Below are positions 17,909-26,323 of a stretch of 64,000 nucleotides of DNA, one piece after another (within the stretch, counting starts at the first letter, position 1; each line of letters opens with the position of its first letter). Origin of the DNA: an uncultured Flavobacteriaceae bacterium. Lineage in GTDB: Bacteria > Bacteroidota > Bacteroidia > Flavobacteriales > Flavobacteriaceae. The translations under genes were made by a program, and so were the position numbers. Below the pieces are notes generated by a model that was not told the origin of the DNA, did no database searches, and worked only from the letters and a program-made list of their open reading frames with translations. The stretch covers positions 1 through 64,000 of the forward strand of contig CAJXVT010000005.1 in assembly GCA_913062575.1 (NCBI GenBank), read 5' to 3'.

Positions 17909-19051
17909 TTAAATAGAGTTTAAGATTTTCGCAGCATTTAATAATGTTTCATCAGTCTTAGCAAAACAAAAACGCAATACTTTCTCGTCTAAGTTGTTGT
18001 CATTAAAAACGGATAATGGAATTGCTGCCAATCCATTTTCTTTGGTTAATCTTTTAGCATATTCAACATCGTTTTCATCAGTAATCTCAGAATAATCCAA
18101 CACTTGAAAATACGTAGCTTGACTAGGAATACTTTTAAATTTAGAGCTCTTAATGGCGTCCAAAAACAAATCTCTTTTCTGTTGAAATAACTGTGATAAA
18201 CTAGTGTAATTACTCGGGTCACTCATGTATTCTGCGATTGCAATTTGTGTTGGATGGTTGACGCAGTACACGTTAAACTGATGCACCTTAATGAATTCTT
18301 TCATTAATTCTTTTGGGCCACAACAATAGCCAAGTTTCCAACCTGTATTGTGAAATGTCTTTCCGAAAGATGCGGTAATAAATGTCCGTTTTTTTAAGTC
18401 AGGAAATAAGCAAGCACTTTGGTGCGTTAATCCATCAAAAACCATGTGTTCATATACTTCATCACTCAATACAATAATATTTGTGTCTTTTGTGATGCGC
18501 TCCAATTCCAGCATATCTTCTTTAGAAAATATTGTCCCGCAAGGATTTTGAGGTGTGTTGATGATGATCATTTTTGTTTTTTGATTGATTTGGCTTTCGA
18601 CCCGTTTCCAATCTACTTTATAATTAGGGTAGTTTAATTGAATAGCAATAGGTTTCCCACCATTTACCGTAATTGCAGGTTCGTAACAATCATAAGCAGG
18701 TTTAAATAAGATTACTTCATCACCTGAGTGAATAAACGTTGAAATAATTGTAAAAATAGCCTGAGTTGCTCCACAGGTAATTACGATTTCATTGTCTGGA
18801 TTATACGTTGTTTGATATAGATTCTGAAATTTAGCGGAAATTGCTTCTCGCAATGTCAATGCGCCCAACATTGGTGCATATTGGTTAAAACCAGAATTCA
18901 TTGCTTTTACAACTAAATCAATTAATTTTTGATCGCTTTTAAAGTTTGGGAAACCTTGAGAAAGATTGATAGCATTGTGCTCTTTAGCCAAATTACTCAT
19001 AGTAGTAAAAATGGTTGTTGCTACATTTGGTAGTTTAGAAACGTGTTTCAT
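17909..19051 (-). CDS. PLP aminotransferase, methionine type
   Basis: A 380-residue fold-type I aminotransferase. The motif SFGKTFHNTGWK contains the PLP lysine K231; NLSQGFPNF near the N-terminus and the conserved NTPQNPCG and SDEVYEHM segments are present. The sequence is closest to the methionine/kynurenine aminotransferase group (YbdL-like), which uses aromatic amino acids or methionine with 2-oxoacids. It lies between the E1 gene (47 bases downstream) and an Lrp-type regulator gene upstream. A strong terminator separates it from the regulator, so it probably has its own promoter. Confidence 0.85.
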   Translation of the reverse strand: MKHVSKLPNVATTIFTTMSNLAKEHNAINLSQGFPNFKSDQKLIDLVVKAMNSGFNQYAPMLGALTLREAISAKFQNLYQTTYNPDNEIVITCGATQAIFTIISTFIHSGDEVILFKPAYDCYEPAITVNGGKPIAIQLNYPNYKVDWKRVESQINQKTKMIIINTPQNPCGTIFSKEDMLELERITKDTNIIVLSDEVYEHMVFDGLTHQSACLFPDLKKRTFITASFGKTFHNTGWKLGYCCGPKELMKEFIKVHQFNVYCVNHPTQIAIAEYMSDPSNYTSLSQLFQQKRDLFLDAIKSSKFKSIPSQATYFQVLDYSEITDENDVEYAKRLTKENGLAAIPLSVFNDNNLDEKVLRFCFAKTDETLLNAAKILNSI

Positions 19052-19092
19052 TCTATTGCGTTTTCAATTTAATTGTTGTTCTAAAAATAAAA

Positions 19093-19119
19093 AATCCTTA
19101 TCAAAAATTGATAAGGATT
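19093..19119 (-). terminator. Terminator of Lrp-type gene
   Basis: A perfect 12-bp stem (AATCCTTATCAA, 19093-19104, with 19108-19119) and an AAA loop. On the minus strand it is followed by TTTTATTTTT. It lies directly after the Lrp-type regulator gene. Confidence 0.88.
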
Positions 19120-19141
19120 GTGTTTTATTAAAATATATAAT

Positions 19142-19621
19142 TTATAATTCTTTAAAAATTGCGTGCATCATACGTTTTTTATCATTGATACTTTCTTCTA
19201 AAGAGATCATCGTTTCAGTTCTGCTTACACCATTGATATCATCAATCATATAAATAATGTCTTTTGCGTTGCCTGTGTCTCTTGCTCTAACTTTACAAAA
19301 AATATTGTATTTACCTGCTGTTACATAGGCTACAGTTATATTCGGAATTTGACGTAAAGCTTCAATTACTTTTTGTGTCATTGAAGATTTTTCTAGAAAA
19401 ACACCAACATGAGCAATAAATGAATAGCCCATTTTTTCGTAATTTAAGGTCAATGTAGAGCCTTGAATGATTCCTTCATCTTCCATTTTTTTAACACGTA
19501 CATGAATAGTTCCTGCAGACACTAATAGCTTTTTTGCAATATCAGTAAAAGGAGTTCTTGCATTTTCAATCAACACATCTAAGATTTGGTGATCAATTTC
19601 ATCTAAAACAAATTTCTTCAT
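19142..19621 (-). CDS. Lrp/AsnC family regulator
   Basis: A 159-residue feast/famine regulator. The N-terminal winged helix-turn-helix (about 4-60, DEIDHQILDVLIENART then TDIAKKLLVSAGTIHVRVKKM) precedes a RAM/AsnC effector domain (about 70-145, with the strand YVTAGKYNIFCKV). It probably senses an amino acid and controls amino-acid metabolism genes; the neighbouring aminotransferase and E1 genes are plausible but unproven targets. It has its own promoter (19651-19683) and terminator. Confidence 0.9.
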   Translation of the reverse strand: MKKFVLDEIDHQILDVLIENARTPFTDIAKKLLVSAGTIHVRVKKMEDEGIIQGSTLTLNYEKMGYSFIAHVGVFLEKSSMTQKVIEALRQIPNITVAYVTAGKYNIFCKVRARDTGNAKDIIYMIDDINGVSRTETMISLEESINDKKRMMHAIFKEL

Positions 19622-19650
19622 TATTTTTGTATATTATTCAAACAATACAG

Positions 19651-19683
19651 CAAAAATATGAATTATATTTAAAATAAAAACAA
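19651..19683 (-). promoter_or_regulatory. Promoter of Lrp-type gene
   Basis: On the minus strand TTG (complement of 19681-19683) is followed after 22 bases by TATTTTTG (complement of 19651-19658), about 30 bases before the start codon at 19621. Both elements match Bacteroidota consensus. Confidence 0.6.
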
Positions 19684-19708
19684 AAACATTAAAAAATATG
19701 TATTTTTT

Positions 19709-20734
19709 TTAAAGATTTACTGAATGCCCGATAAAGTCAGATAAGTCACCTTCCTTTTCTAGCTTTTTCTCTGTAGTAAATTTTCCATCAATAATTTTAT
19801 CTACATAGAGGTATCCTTTATTGCCATTTTCTATAATATCAAAAAAGTTCTTTTGATTGTTTGGGATCTCAAAATACGACTCATAATTAGTAAAGTCATT
19901 TGTCGTTGCAATGTGATAAATCCCTTGTACTATGGCGTAGAAATTAAACTTTCTTGTTTCTTCCCTGTCGTAATCATCAGGATAATGGCCTGCCTCAATC
20001 AAGATGGTATTGTATCCTAATTTCTGGAAATTATCCCCTGTTGCTGTTGGGTAAAACTCGTCAGTATATCTACCAATGTGATTCGGAATAACCTTTTGAA
20101 GTAATGAATTCATTGCTATAATTACATTCATTGTTTCCTTTCTGCCCTTAGTAAGCATGCGTGTTTTTTCTTCAGATGGCGCTAAAAATGAAATTGTAGC
20201 AGGGTTTAGAGTTTCTTCTACTCCGAAAATGGTTCTTTGGTCATGTAGATTAAAACAAAATAGAGGGTTAAATTCATCTAAAACTCGCCTTAGCAACCTG
20301 CTTTCTTTAGCTTTTTTAACAACTGCATCTCTATTTAGGTCAACATTATTAGCATTTACGCGCGTATAATTAAAAGATCCATCAGGGTTTAGCATTGGGA
20401 CGCAAAGCACTGTGCATTCTTTTAGGATTCTTTTATAAATGGCATCATTAGAATGAGCAATGCAGTTAAAAAAATCAAAAATAGCTTTGGTTCCTGTACT
20501 CTCGTTTCCATGCATTTGTGTCCAAAGGAGAATTCTTTTTGGTCCAGTTCCAAATCTCACGCTATGAATAGGCGTGTTCTGCTCAGACTCACCGATTACT
20601 GAAACTTCTAAATTATCAGATAATTTAGATAAAATCGGAGAAATGTGTTTGTAGTGAATCCATTTTCCGAAAAGAGCAGTTTCTTTTTGGTTCTGATAGT
20701 TCGCTGCTAGATTTTCTAAATTGATAATTTCCAT
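19709..20734 (-). CDS. M14 zinc carboxypeptidase
   Basis: A 341-residue cytoplasmic-looking M14 metallocarboxypeptidase. Zinc ligands are H75 and E78 (MHGNES) and H164 (NLHDQ); R135 in DLNRD matches the substrate-binding arginine and E247 in LIEAGH is the likely catalytic glutamate. There is no signal peptide, which points to an intracellular peptide or amino-acid conjugate substrate. The frame is open to 20854, but a -7 promoter element at 20751-20758 lies inside that extension, so the ATG at 20734 is the start. It is divergent from an XRE repressor gene, and its promoter region holds three copies of the same palindrome found at the repressor promoter. Confidence 0.85.
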   Translation of the reverse strand: MEIINLENLAANYQNQKETALFGKWIHYKHISPILSKLSDNLEVSVIGESEQNTPIHSVRFGTGPKRILLWTQMHGNESTGTKAIFDFFNCIAHSNDAIYKRILKECTVLCVPMLNPDGSFNYTRVNANNVDLNRDAVVKKAKESRLLRRVLDEFNPLFCFNLHDQRTIFGVEETLNPATISFLAPSEEKTRMLTKGRKETMNVIIAMNSLLQKVIPNHIGRYTDEFYPTATGDNFQKLGYNTILIEAGHYPDDYDREETRKFNFYAIVQGIYHIATTNDFTNYESYFEIPNNQKNFFDIIENGNKGYLYVDKIIDGKFTTEKKLEKEGDLSDFIGHSVNL

Positions 20735-20750
20735 TGTAAAATTCCTTCGA

Positions 20751-20758
20751 CAAAAATA
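20751..20758 (-). promoter_or_regulatory. -7 element of carboxypeptidase gene
   Basis: TATTTTTG on the minus strand is a perfect TAnnTTTG match 16 bases before the ATG at 20734. No good -33 TTG lies 17-23 bases upstream. It fixes the start of the gene. Confidence 0.55.
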
Positions 20759-20789
20759 CAAATTCAACTTGAGCTTCGCTAGTGATTTT

Positions 20790-20861
20790 TTCACAAAAGT
20801 AAATACTTTAAAAATCACATTTGTAACCGGCGTTGTTTCGTTTACAAACCACAATTGTAAC
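20790..20861. promoter_or_regulatory. Three operator-like palindromes
   Basis: TTCAC-AAAA-GTAAA (20790-20803), ATCAC-ATTT-GTAAC (20814-20827) and ACCAC-AATT-GTAAC (20848-20861) share an nYAC-N4-GTAA plan of one dyad with a 4-bp A/T-rich centre. Start-to-start distances are 24 and 34 bases. The nearest copy begins 32 bases upstream of the carboxypeptidase -7 element. They are proposed binding sites of the XRE protein encoded at 21087. Confidence 0.6.
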
Positions 20862-21019
20862 TAGATTACATGTACTTAAAATAGATATGTAATTTACGAT
20901 CAACCTACCTACCCGCAGTATAAGTGATATCTATGATTGCGTTTTAATTGCCTGACACACGGTAATTTAAACGCACTTAACTAAAGTAATGATTTGATAT
21001 GTTTAGACGTGTTCAAAAA

Positions 21020-21094
21020 ATTACAAAAGTAAACTTTCACAGTATGATATAATAATTTACATTTGTAATGTGTTAAATAATTTACAATGGTAAA
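21020..21094. promoter_or_regulatory. Three operators at the XRE promoter
   Basis: ATTAC-AAAA-GTAAA (21020-21033), TTTAC-ATTT-GTAAT (21056-21069) and TTTAC-AATG-GTAAA (21081-21094) are copies of the same dyad seen near the divergent gene. The second copy contains the -7 element TACATTTG (21058-21065), and the third covers the ATG of the XRE gene (21087-21089). Binding there would block its own transcription, so autorepression is a reasonable inference. Confidence 0.65.
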
Positions 21095-21449
21095 CAGCAG
21101 TGAATTTACAAATAGATTAAAAAAAGTGATGGAATACCATCGTTTAACGGCCTCATTATTCGCAGATAAAATTGCCGTGCAACGATCTAGTATTTCACAT
21201 ATTCTATCTGGAAGAAATAAACCAAGCTTGGATTTTATTTTAAAAGTTACAAGTACTTTTAAAGATGTAGATATATATTGGCTATTAAATGGAAAAGGAA
21301 CTTTCCCTAAAAAGATTATAGAAACAGGGACTACTTCCTCTCCCCTATTTCAGGAACCAGAAATTGCAAGCACACAACAAACCGAAAAGAAGATACAGCG
21401 AATTGTTGTTTTTTATTCTGACGGTACCTTTGATGAATACAAAAAATAA
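21087..21449 (+). CDS. XRE family transcriptional regulator
   Basis: A 120-residue regulator with an N-terminal XRE/HTH_3 DNA-binding domain (about 9-64: FTNRLKKVMEYHRLTASLFA, then SSISHILSGRNKPSLDFI). A proline- and serine-rich linker follows, then a short C-terminal tail (IQRIVVFYSDGTFDEY) seen in other flavobacterial XRE proteins. No ligand-binding or protease domain is present, so how it is induced is unclear. It is divergent from an M14 carboxypeptidase gene; six copies of one palindrome cover both promoters, so it probably controls both genes. It is followed by a strong terminator. Confidence 0.88.
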   Translation: MVNSSEFTNRLKKVMEYHRLTASLFADKIAVQRSSISHILSGRNKPSLDFILKVTSTFKDVDIYWLLNGKGTFPKKIIETGTTSSPLFQEPEIASTQQTEKKIQRIVVFYSDGTFDEYKK

Positions 21450-21475
21450 GCCTTTAGAATCTCTTCTAAAGGCTT
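21448..21475 (+). terminator. Bidirectional terminator
   Basis: A perfect 12-bp stem (21448-21459 with 21464-21475) with a TCTC loop starts at the stop codon of the XRE gene. A T-run follows on the plus strand, and an A-run precedes it so that it can also end the minus-strand peptidase transcript. Confidence 0.88.
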
Positions 21476-21505
21476 GTTTTTTTTTATTTTAATGTAAGTA
21501 GTAGA

Positions 21506-23962
21506 CTAGTTTAACAATCTGCTCATACCTGTTCTAATAATCTCTATATGCTTATTTCGATTACTAACACCACTCTTCTTTTGGAAATCTACCATTTGAC
21601 GCATTAAATTGATAGCCGTCTTGTCAAAATTAAATTTTTTAAACTGAACTCCCTTTGCAACCATATCATCCACTAGATTTTGTATTGCTTCAGTATTATT
21701 GCTTTTAGATATTTTCTCATAAGCTTTGTTGTACAAAGACTTTATGCTATTATCTCCAGTTAAATACATTCCAGATAATACATTTTTAGCAATGAACACC
21801 AATTCACTATCGTCATTTTCCTCAATAAATATTCGAGTTAAAGGTGTGGCGATGATTTTTCGAACATCATCTGGCAATTGTTTAGAAAGTTTTATTGCAG
21901 CAGGTTTATCTATGTAATAAATAGCTACCAATGTTTTTCCTAGCACACTGTACGATTTGCTTTTTAACGATTCTTGGAAAATAGGCATTAGCTCTGGCTC
22001 TGTCAGCTTCCCTAGAGTTTCAATAGCCGCAGCTCTAACGACTGTCTTTTTATCATTTAATGCAATTTTTTTAAGTTTATCTATAGCAGCCCTTTTTGAG
22101 AATTTATTAAATAGATTAATCTGCTCTACTGCTAATTTTCTAATTTTATAAAAAGAGTTGCTCATTGCATTTGCTACAGCATTAAATGCTTTTTTATCTT
22201 CTTGCAATTTTGCTATTTCTTCTAAAGCCTTTTTTTTATGACCATAGTAGCTGGCATATTTTAATTGTTTGATGTACTGCTCTTTTGTTTTCGACTCTGT
22301 GAAATCAGCTAATAGAGCACCGTCTGCGTTCACTAAAATAATTTCTGGAGTATCTTTATACGAAAACACAAAAGAGGCGTCTTTGCCGTCTACAAAGACT
22401 CTTTTTCTAGTTATTTCGCCATTTTCTACAATGTCTATTGTTAATGGAAATTGAAACTCTTTTTCTGTTTGATAAATATTTACGGTTACTTTTCTCTCTA
22501 GGGTATTATAATCATAACTCACTTGAATCTTTGGATGCCCGTTTGAAAAATACCATTGATTAAAAAACCAGTTCAAATCTTTCCCAGTTACTTTTTCAAA
22601 AGCCAATCGCAATTGATGTACTTCTGCAGATTTGTATTTGTTATCCGTTAAATACATGTTTAAACTAGCAAAGAATGCTTCATCATCAACGTAATTCCGT
22701 AACATATGCAATACAACTCCGCCTTTATTATAGCTTACAGCATCAAACATATCTTCTTTGTCTGTATATTGAAAACGGACTAAGTTTTTATCAAAATTTG
22801 CATCTTGCTTATATCCATCAATCGTTTCTAACAGATGAGCATCCGCATCAAGCTTCCCATATTTATACTCTCTCCATAAATACTCGCTATAATTTGCAAA
22901 TGATTCGTTCAACGTTAAATTACTCCAGCTTTCAGCTGTAACCAGATTTCCAAACCAATGATGAAATAATTCGTGTGCTATTGTATTTTCTTGAATGTTC
23001 CCATCGATTAATTGACCAGGAACTTGATAGGCTTGCTCTCCATGAATCACCGCCGTTGTATTCTCCATGGCTCCACTTACATAATCTCTACCAATAATCT
23101 GACTGTATTTATTCCATGGATATTCAATTCCTGTTATTTTAGAGAAAAAGGCCATCATTTCTGGAGTATTACCAAAAATATCTTTTGCATACGGCACATA
23201 TTTCTTCTCAACATAATACTCAACCGGAATGTTTTTATAACTATCTTTTACAATCTCAAACTCACCAATTCCCATAAAAAACAAGTACGGAGCATGCTTC
23301 TTTGTGAAATTCCAGTAATCTGTTCTTGTTCCGTCAGAATTAGTTGTTTGACTTTCTAATTTTCCATTAGAAAGTGTTTTATATTTATCCGGAACGGTGA
23401 TGTAAATTTCTTGTGATGTTTTTTGATTTGGACTATCGATTGTCGGAAACCAGCAGCTACTTGCTTCTGTTTCTCCTTGGGTCCAAATTTGCGTTGGCTT
23501 ATTTTTATCAGATCCATCGGCATTGATAAAATACAATCCCTTAGCTTGGGTAATTGCTGCGCTACCTTGCTGTTGTACTTTTTCTGGACGCGCCGTGTAT
23601 TTAATGTATAAAGTAAAGCTTTCTCCTTTTTTATACTTTTTAGGTAGCTGTATATTTATTTTTGAATTGTCATAGCTAAAAAACTCTAACACTTTATTAT
23701 TTAAGGAAATACTGTGAATCAACATTGCTTTCGCATCTAGCATCACTTTATCAGTAGTATAGAAATAAGGATTTAAAGTAATCCAAGCTTCCCCTAGCAT
23801 TTCTTTCTTTATAAAATCGAAAGACACTTTTAGCTTTGTATGCTCTAAAGCATGTGTTTTATCTTTTTCTTTTCTATATATAGATAACGGATCTTTTGTT
23901 TGTGCATTTCCTAGGAAAATAAATAATACGCTACATAAAAAAAATATCTTTTGAATCCTCAT
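21506..23962 (-). CDS. Secreted M1 family aminopeptidase
   Basis: An 818-residue exported metallopeptidase with a signal peptide (cleavage after about residue 20, LGNAQ). The catalytic region has GAMEN (297-301), HELFH with zinc ligands H330 and H334 and catalytic E331, and the third ligand E353 in NES, the exact HEXXH-X18-E spacing of M1. The C-terminal part (about 560-800) is a series of helical repeats of HEAT/armadillo type. It is likely to trim peptides in the periplasm or outside the cell. It is monocistronic, with a -7 element upstream and terminators on both sides. Confidence 0.92.
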   Translation of the reverse strand: MRIQKIFFLCSVLFIFLGNAQTKDPLSIYRKEKDKTHALEHTKLKVSFDFIKKEMLGEAWITLNPYFYTTDKVMLDAKAMLIHSISLNNKVLEFFSYDNSKINIQLPKKYKKGESFTLYIKYTARPEKVQQQGSAAITQAKGLYFINADGSDKNKPTQIWTQGETEASSCWFPTIDSPNQKTSQEIYITVPDKYKTLSNGKLESQTTNSDGTRTDYWNFTKKHAPYLFFMGIGEFEIVKDSYKNIPVEYYVEKKYVPYAKDIFGNTPEMMAFFSKITGIEYPWNKYSQIIGRDYVSGAMENTTAVIHGEQAYQVPGQLIDGNIQENTIAHELFHHWFGNLVTAESWSNLTLNESFANYSEYLWREYKYGKLDADAHLLETIDGYKQDANFDKNLVRFQYTDKEDMFDAVSYNKGGVVLHMLRNYVDDEAFFASLNMYLTDNKYKSAEVHQLRLAFEKVTGKDLNWFFNQWYFSNGHPKIQVSYDYNTLERKVTVNIYQTEKEFQFPLTIDIVENGEITRKRVFVDGKDASFVFSYKDTPEIILVNADGALLADFTESKTKEQYIKQLKYASYYGHKKKALEEIAKLQEDKKAFNAVANAMSNSFYKIRKLAVEQINLFNKFSKRAAIDKLKKIALNDKKTVVRAAAIETLGKLTEPELMPIFQESLKSKSYSVLGKTLVAIYYIDKPAAIKLSKQLPDDVRKIIATPLTRIFIEENDDSELVFIAKNVLSGMYLTGDNSIKSLYNKAYEKISKSNNTEAIQNLVDDMVAKGVQFKKFNFDKTAINLMRQMVDFQKKSGVSNRNKHIEIIRTGMSRLLN

Positions 23963-23986
23963 AATTAATTGCTCTTCTTAAAGTTT

Positions 23987-23994
23987 CAAATGTA
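23987..23994 (-). promoter_or_regulatory. -7 element of M1 peptidase gene
   Basis: TACATTTG on the minus strand, 24 bases before the start codon, is a perfect TAnnTTTG match. No -33 element is obvious. Confidence 0.45.
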
Positions 23995-24037
23995 ATAAAA
24001 TTAAGATGCATTGGTGTTAATGGGTCGTTAAAAAGAA

Positions 24038-24069
24038 AAAGCCCAAATTCAATTAAGAATTTGGGCTTT
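24038..24069 (-). terminator. Terminator of ECF sigma operon
   Basis: A perfect 13-bp stem (24038-24050 with 24057-24069) with loop AATTAA. On the minus strand it is followed by TTCTTTTTAA. It closes the operon that ends at 24087. Confidence 0.88.
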
Positions 24070-24086
24070 GAAATTATATGTCAATG

Positions 24087-24629
24087 TTATTTTTTTTCTG
24101 AAAAAATCGCACTGAATTGTTTTAAATCGATACCACTAGAGTCAAACTTTACTTCATTCATCATTTTCATGATATCAGAAGGATTCATATTGTCTCCTAA
24201 TATTCTAGCAATTCCAACTCCAAATTTACTTGAATATCCATAAGCAATTACTTCATCAATTTCATCTCCATTACCGGTATAAAGTAGATTCACTTTAATA
24301 CCTTGCTCTGTAAAACGCATTAAGCTTTTGTATTCAGATCCTTTAAAGATTTTATCTAATAATGCTTTTTCTGTTTTCACAGCTTCTCCATTGTCATTAT
24401 TAAAAGGTAAGGCAACGATATTGATTTTTTTCAATGTATTTAACGTTGCTTTTGTTGCTTCCGAGACATCATCTGTTTTAATTTGCAATATACTTGCTGG
24501 TACATCAAAAGTTATAAATCCAGATTTTTCTTGACTTTTAACTAAGTAGCCTTGTAAAGAATCTTCATTACAAGATGTAAATGAGAATGAAACTACTAAG
24601 GCGATTATTAATGTTGTTATTTTTTTCAT
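24087..24629 (-). CDS. DUF4252 family lipoprotein
   Basis: A 180-residue lipoprotein (lipobox FTSC, C20) of the DUF4252 type. It shares with the protein encoded just upstream a pattern of short helices, a LMRF(T/K)-containing strand after 'KSLM' or 'TELM', and a region of hydrophobic strands. It is the last gene of the operon sigma factor, membrane protein, two DUF4252 proteins. DUF4252 genes are frequently found with ECF sigma factors in Bacteroidota; the biochemical role is unknown. Confidence 0.75.
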   Translation of the reverse strand: MKKITTLIIALVVSFSFTSCNEDSLQGYLVKSQEKSGFITFDVPASILQIKTDDVSEATKATLNTLKKINIVALPFNNDNGEAVKTEKALLDKIFKGSEYKSLMRFTEQGIKVNLLYTGNGDEIDEVIAYGYSSKFGVGIARILGDNMNPSDIMKMMNEVKFDSSGIDLKQFSAIFSEKK

Positions 24630-24685
24630 TGAGTTTGTTTTAAATGAATATTTTTTCTAGCAATTTTTTATTCAGAAAATCTGTA

Positions 24686-25210
24686 TTACTTTTTAGACTT
24701 CTTACCTTCATTGGTAAACTTATCTGCTAATTTAGATAACTTATTAATGTCAATAACTCCAGTTAAAGATACAATTACAGATTCTGCGTGTCCACCAGTC
24801 ATTTCACTAACTCCACTTACATACATTAATACTTCACTTACAGTATCTTTGTTTCCATCTGTTTTTACATATATTTTTGCTTTTGACCCTTTGTCTTTAA
24901 ATCTCATTAACTCTGTTAATTTCGCTTTTTTAACAGCAGTCTTCACCATCGTTTCCATGGTTGCTGCAACCTTAGAGTCGTTTGTTTTAAATACTTTTAA
25001 TTCATTTAAGTTCTCAACCATAGAAAAGATTTCTGTTACTTCATTATCCTTTCCTTCATCTAGATTGAATTTTTGTAGCAATTGGAATGCATCTTTATTG
25101 ATGATAAAAGACGACACTTCATCCATATTTTCTAATTTATCAAATATTGATTGTCCAAAACTTAATGCTGGGGTAATTATTAGGGCTATTAATACGATTA
25201 TTTTTTTCAT
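24686..25210 (-). CDS. DUF4252 family secreted protein
   Basis: A 174-residue exported protein with a signal peptide ending near SFGQS (about residue 20) and no lipobox cysteine, unlike its downstream paralogue. The middle contains LMRFKDKGSKAKIYV and a VLMYVSG strand as in DUF4252. The C-terminus is lysine-rich. It lies third in the ECF operon, 37 bases after the membrane protein gene. Two non-identical copies, one anchored and one soluble, suggest that they may act together, but this is inference. Confidence 0.75.
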   Translation of the reverse strand: MKKIIVLIALIITPALSFGQSIFDKLENMDEVSSFIINKDAFQLLQKFNLDEGKDNEVTEIFSMVENLNELKVFKTNDSKVAATMETMVKTAVKKAKLTELMRFKDKGSKAKIYVKTDGNKDTVSEVLMYVSGVSEMTGGHAESVIVSLTGVIDINKLSKLADKFTNEGKKSKK

Positions 25211-25247
25211 AATTTCTGTGTTTACTTGGTTTTACTATTATTTTACT

Positions 25248-25670
25248 TTACTTGGTTTTTAAGATTTTATTTACAGTGTCTTCGTAGACATATAAACTTG
25301 CTACTGCTTCAGTCCCCTTATTAAGGGTCGTAGATAGCATTTTTAATGTACTCATCACTTCTGCATATTGGGCTCTGGCTTCTTGTTCTTTTAAATAACC
25401 ATCACCTATATACACGCTTACTAATAAGGCTACAGACGCTGCTACTGATAACCATTTCCAATTCGTTTTCTTCTTAGGGTTTAATTGGATTGGTTTTGTA
25501 GATGTTTCTGATTTGCTAATAGCGAAATAATTAAACATGCTTTCATATTCTTGTAAATGAGTAGCAACATTACCTTCTGAAAAATAGTTTTTTAAGGTTG
25601 CTTCTTCTTGCAAAGATGTTTCAGCGTTTTGATATTTCTCTAACAGTTGTTCTATATTAGATAATTCCAT
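25248..25670 (-). CDS. Single-pass membrane protein, likely anti-sigma
   Basis: A 140-residue protein with a soluble helical N-terminus (about 1-70), one transmembrane segment (about 73-89, WLSVAASVALLVSVYIG) and a short outer tail. Its start overlaps the end of the ECF sigma gene by 14 bases. Position and topology match single-pass anti-sigma factors, but no zinc-binding HXXXCXXC motif is visible. The assignment is therefore by context. Confidence 0.6.
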   Translation of the reverse strand: MELSNIEQLLEKYQNAETSLQEEATLKNYFSEGNVATHLQEYESMFNYFAISKSETSTKPIQLNPKKKTNWKWLSVAASVALLVSVYIGDGYLKEQEARAQYAEVMSTLKMLSTTLNKGTEAVASLYVYEDTVNKILKTK

Positions 25671-26166
25671 AATTGTGATGTTTTATTAGTTCTTCTCTTA
25701 TTGTTTTTCTTGCTCTTGACAAGGCCACTCTAACGGCTGTTGGTTTTAAGTCTAACATTTTTCCGATCTCTTCAAAATCGTATTCTTCTATGTCTCTTAA
25801 TTGAATAACCAACTTTTGTTTTTCTGGCAACTTCTCAATTAGCAAATGTACTTGGCTAACACTATCTTGATACTCTAATTTTTTTTCTAAAGGAGTATCT
25901 TTTTCTTTATAATTACTATGAACCAATGTTAAATTTGATGCCTGCTTTGATTTTAATCGATCAAAACAATAATTTTTTGTCATGGTCATGGCAAATGCTT
26001 CAACATTTTTGTATTGGGCGATCTTCTCTCTGTTTTTCCATAATTTGAAATACAATTCTTGCGTTGCATCTTCTGCTTCTTCAGTAGATACTAGTAGCCT
26101 CTTGGCTAAACGAAAGACTTTGTCTTTAAATGGGATAACAGATTTTAAAAAGTCTGATTGATTCAT
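25657..26166 (-). CDS. ECF RNA polymerase sigma factor
   Basis: A 169-residue sigma-70 family ECF factor. Region 2 (about 10-75) includes EDATQELYFKLWKNREKI and the Sigma70_r2 core; region 4 (about 110-160) reads LPEKQKLVIQLRDIEEYD, then EEIGKMLDLKPTAVRVALSRARKTI with its helix-turn-helix. It opens an operon with a membrane protein and two DUF4252 proteins, which are its likely targets or partners. It is divergent from the S41 pair with about 155 bases between. Confidence 0.92.
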   Translation of the reverse strand: MNQSDFLKSVIPFKDKVFRLAKRLLVSTEEAEDATQELYFKLWKNREKIAQYKNVEAFAMTMTKNYCFDRLKSKQASNLTLVHSNYKEKDTPLEKKLEYQDSVSQVHLLIEKLPEKQKLVIQLRDIEEYDFEEIGKMLDLKPTAVRVALSRARKTIREELIKHHNYGII

Positions 26167-26323
26167 TAGTTAGTTATAGTTATAATTGTAAAAACGTTTA
26201 ATATTATTGATTCTACACCTTTACGACGACGGATAAATAAATTTGTTACATCAATTTTTTAAATGTACTATAATTCTCTAAATTGCGTTACATAAATATT
26301 AGCTTTCTTTAAACCTATACTTG

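Noticed and set aside
20735-20854. Forty-codon N-terminal extension of the M14 carboxypeptidase
   Set aside because: It contains the -7 element at 20751-20758 and two operator copies, and the extra residues do not resemble a signal or domain.
24711-25262. 183-codon plus-strand frame over the DUF4252 gene
   Set aside because: It is the mirror of a conserved operon gene; its composition (Ser/Leu/Phe-rich) is typical of an antisense frame of helical protein genes.
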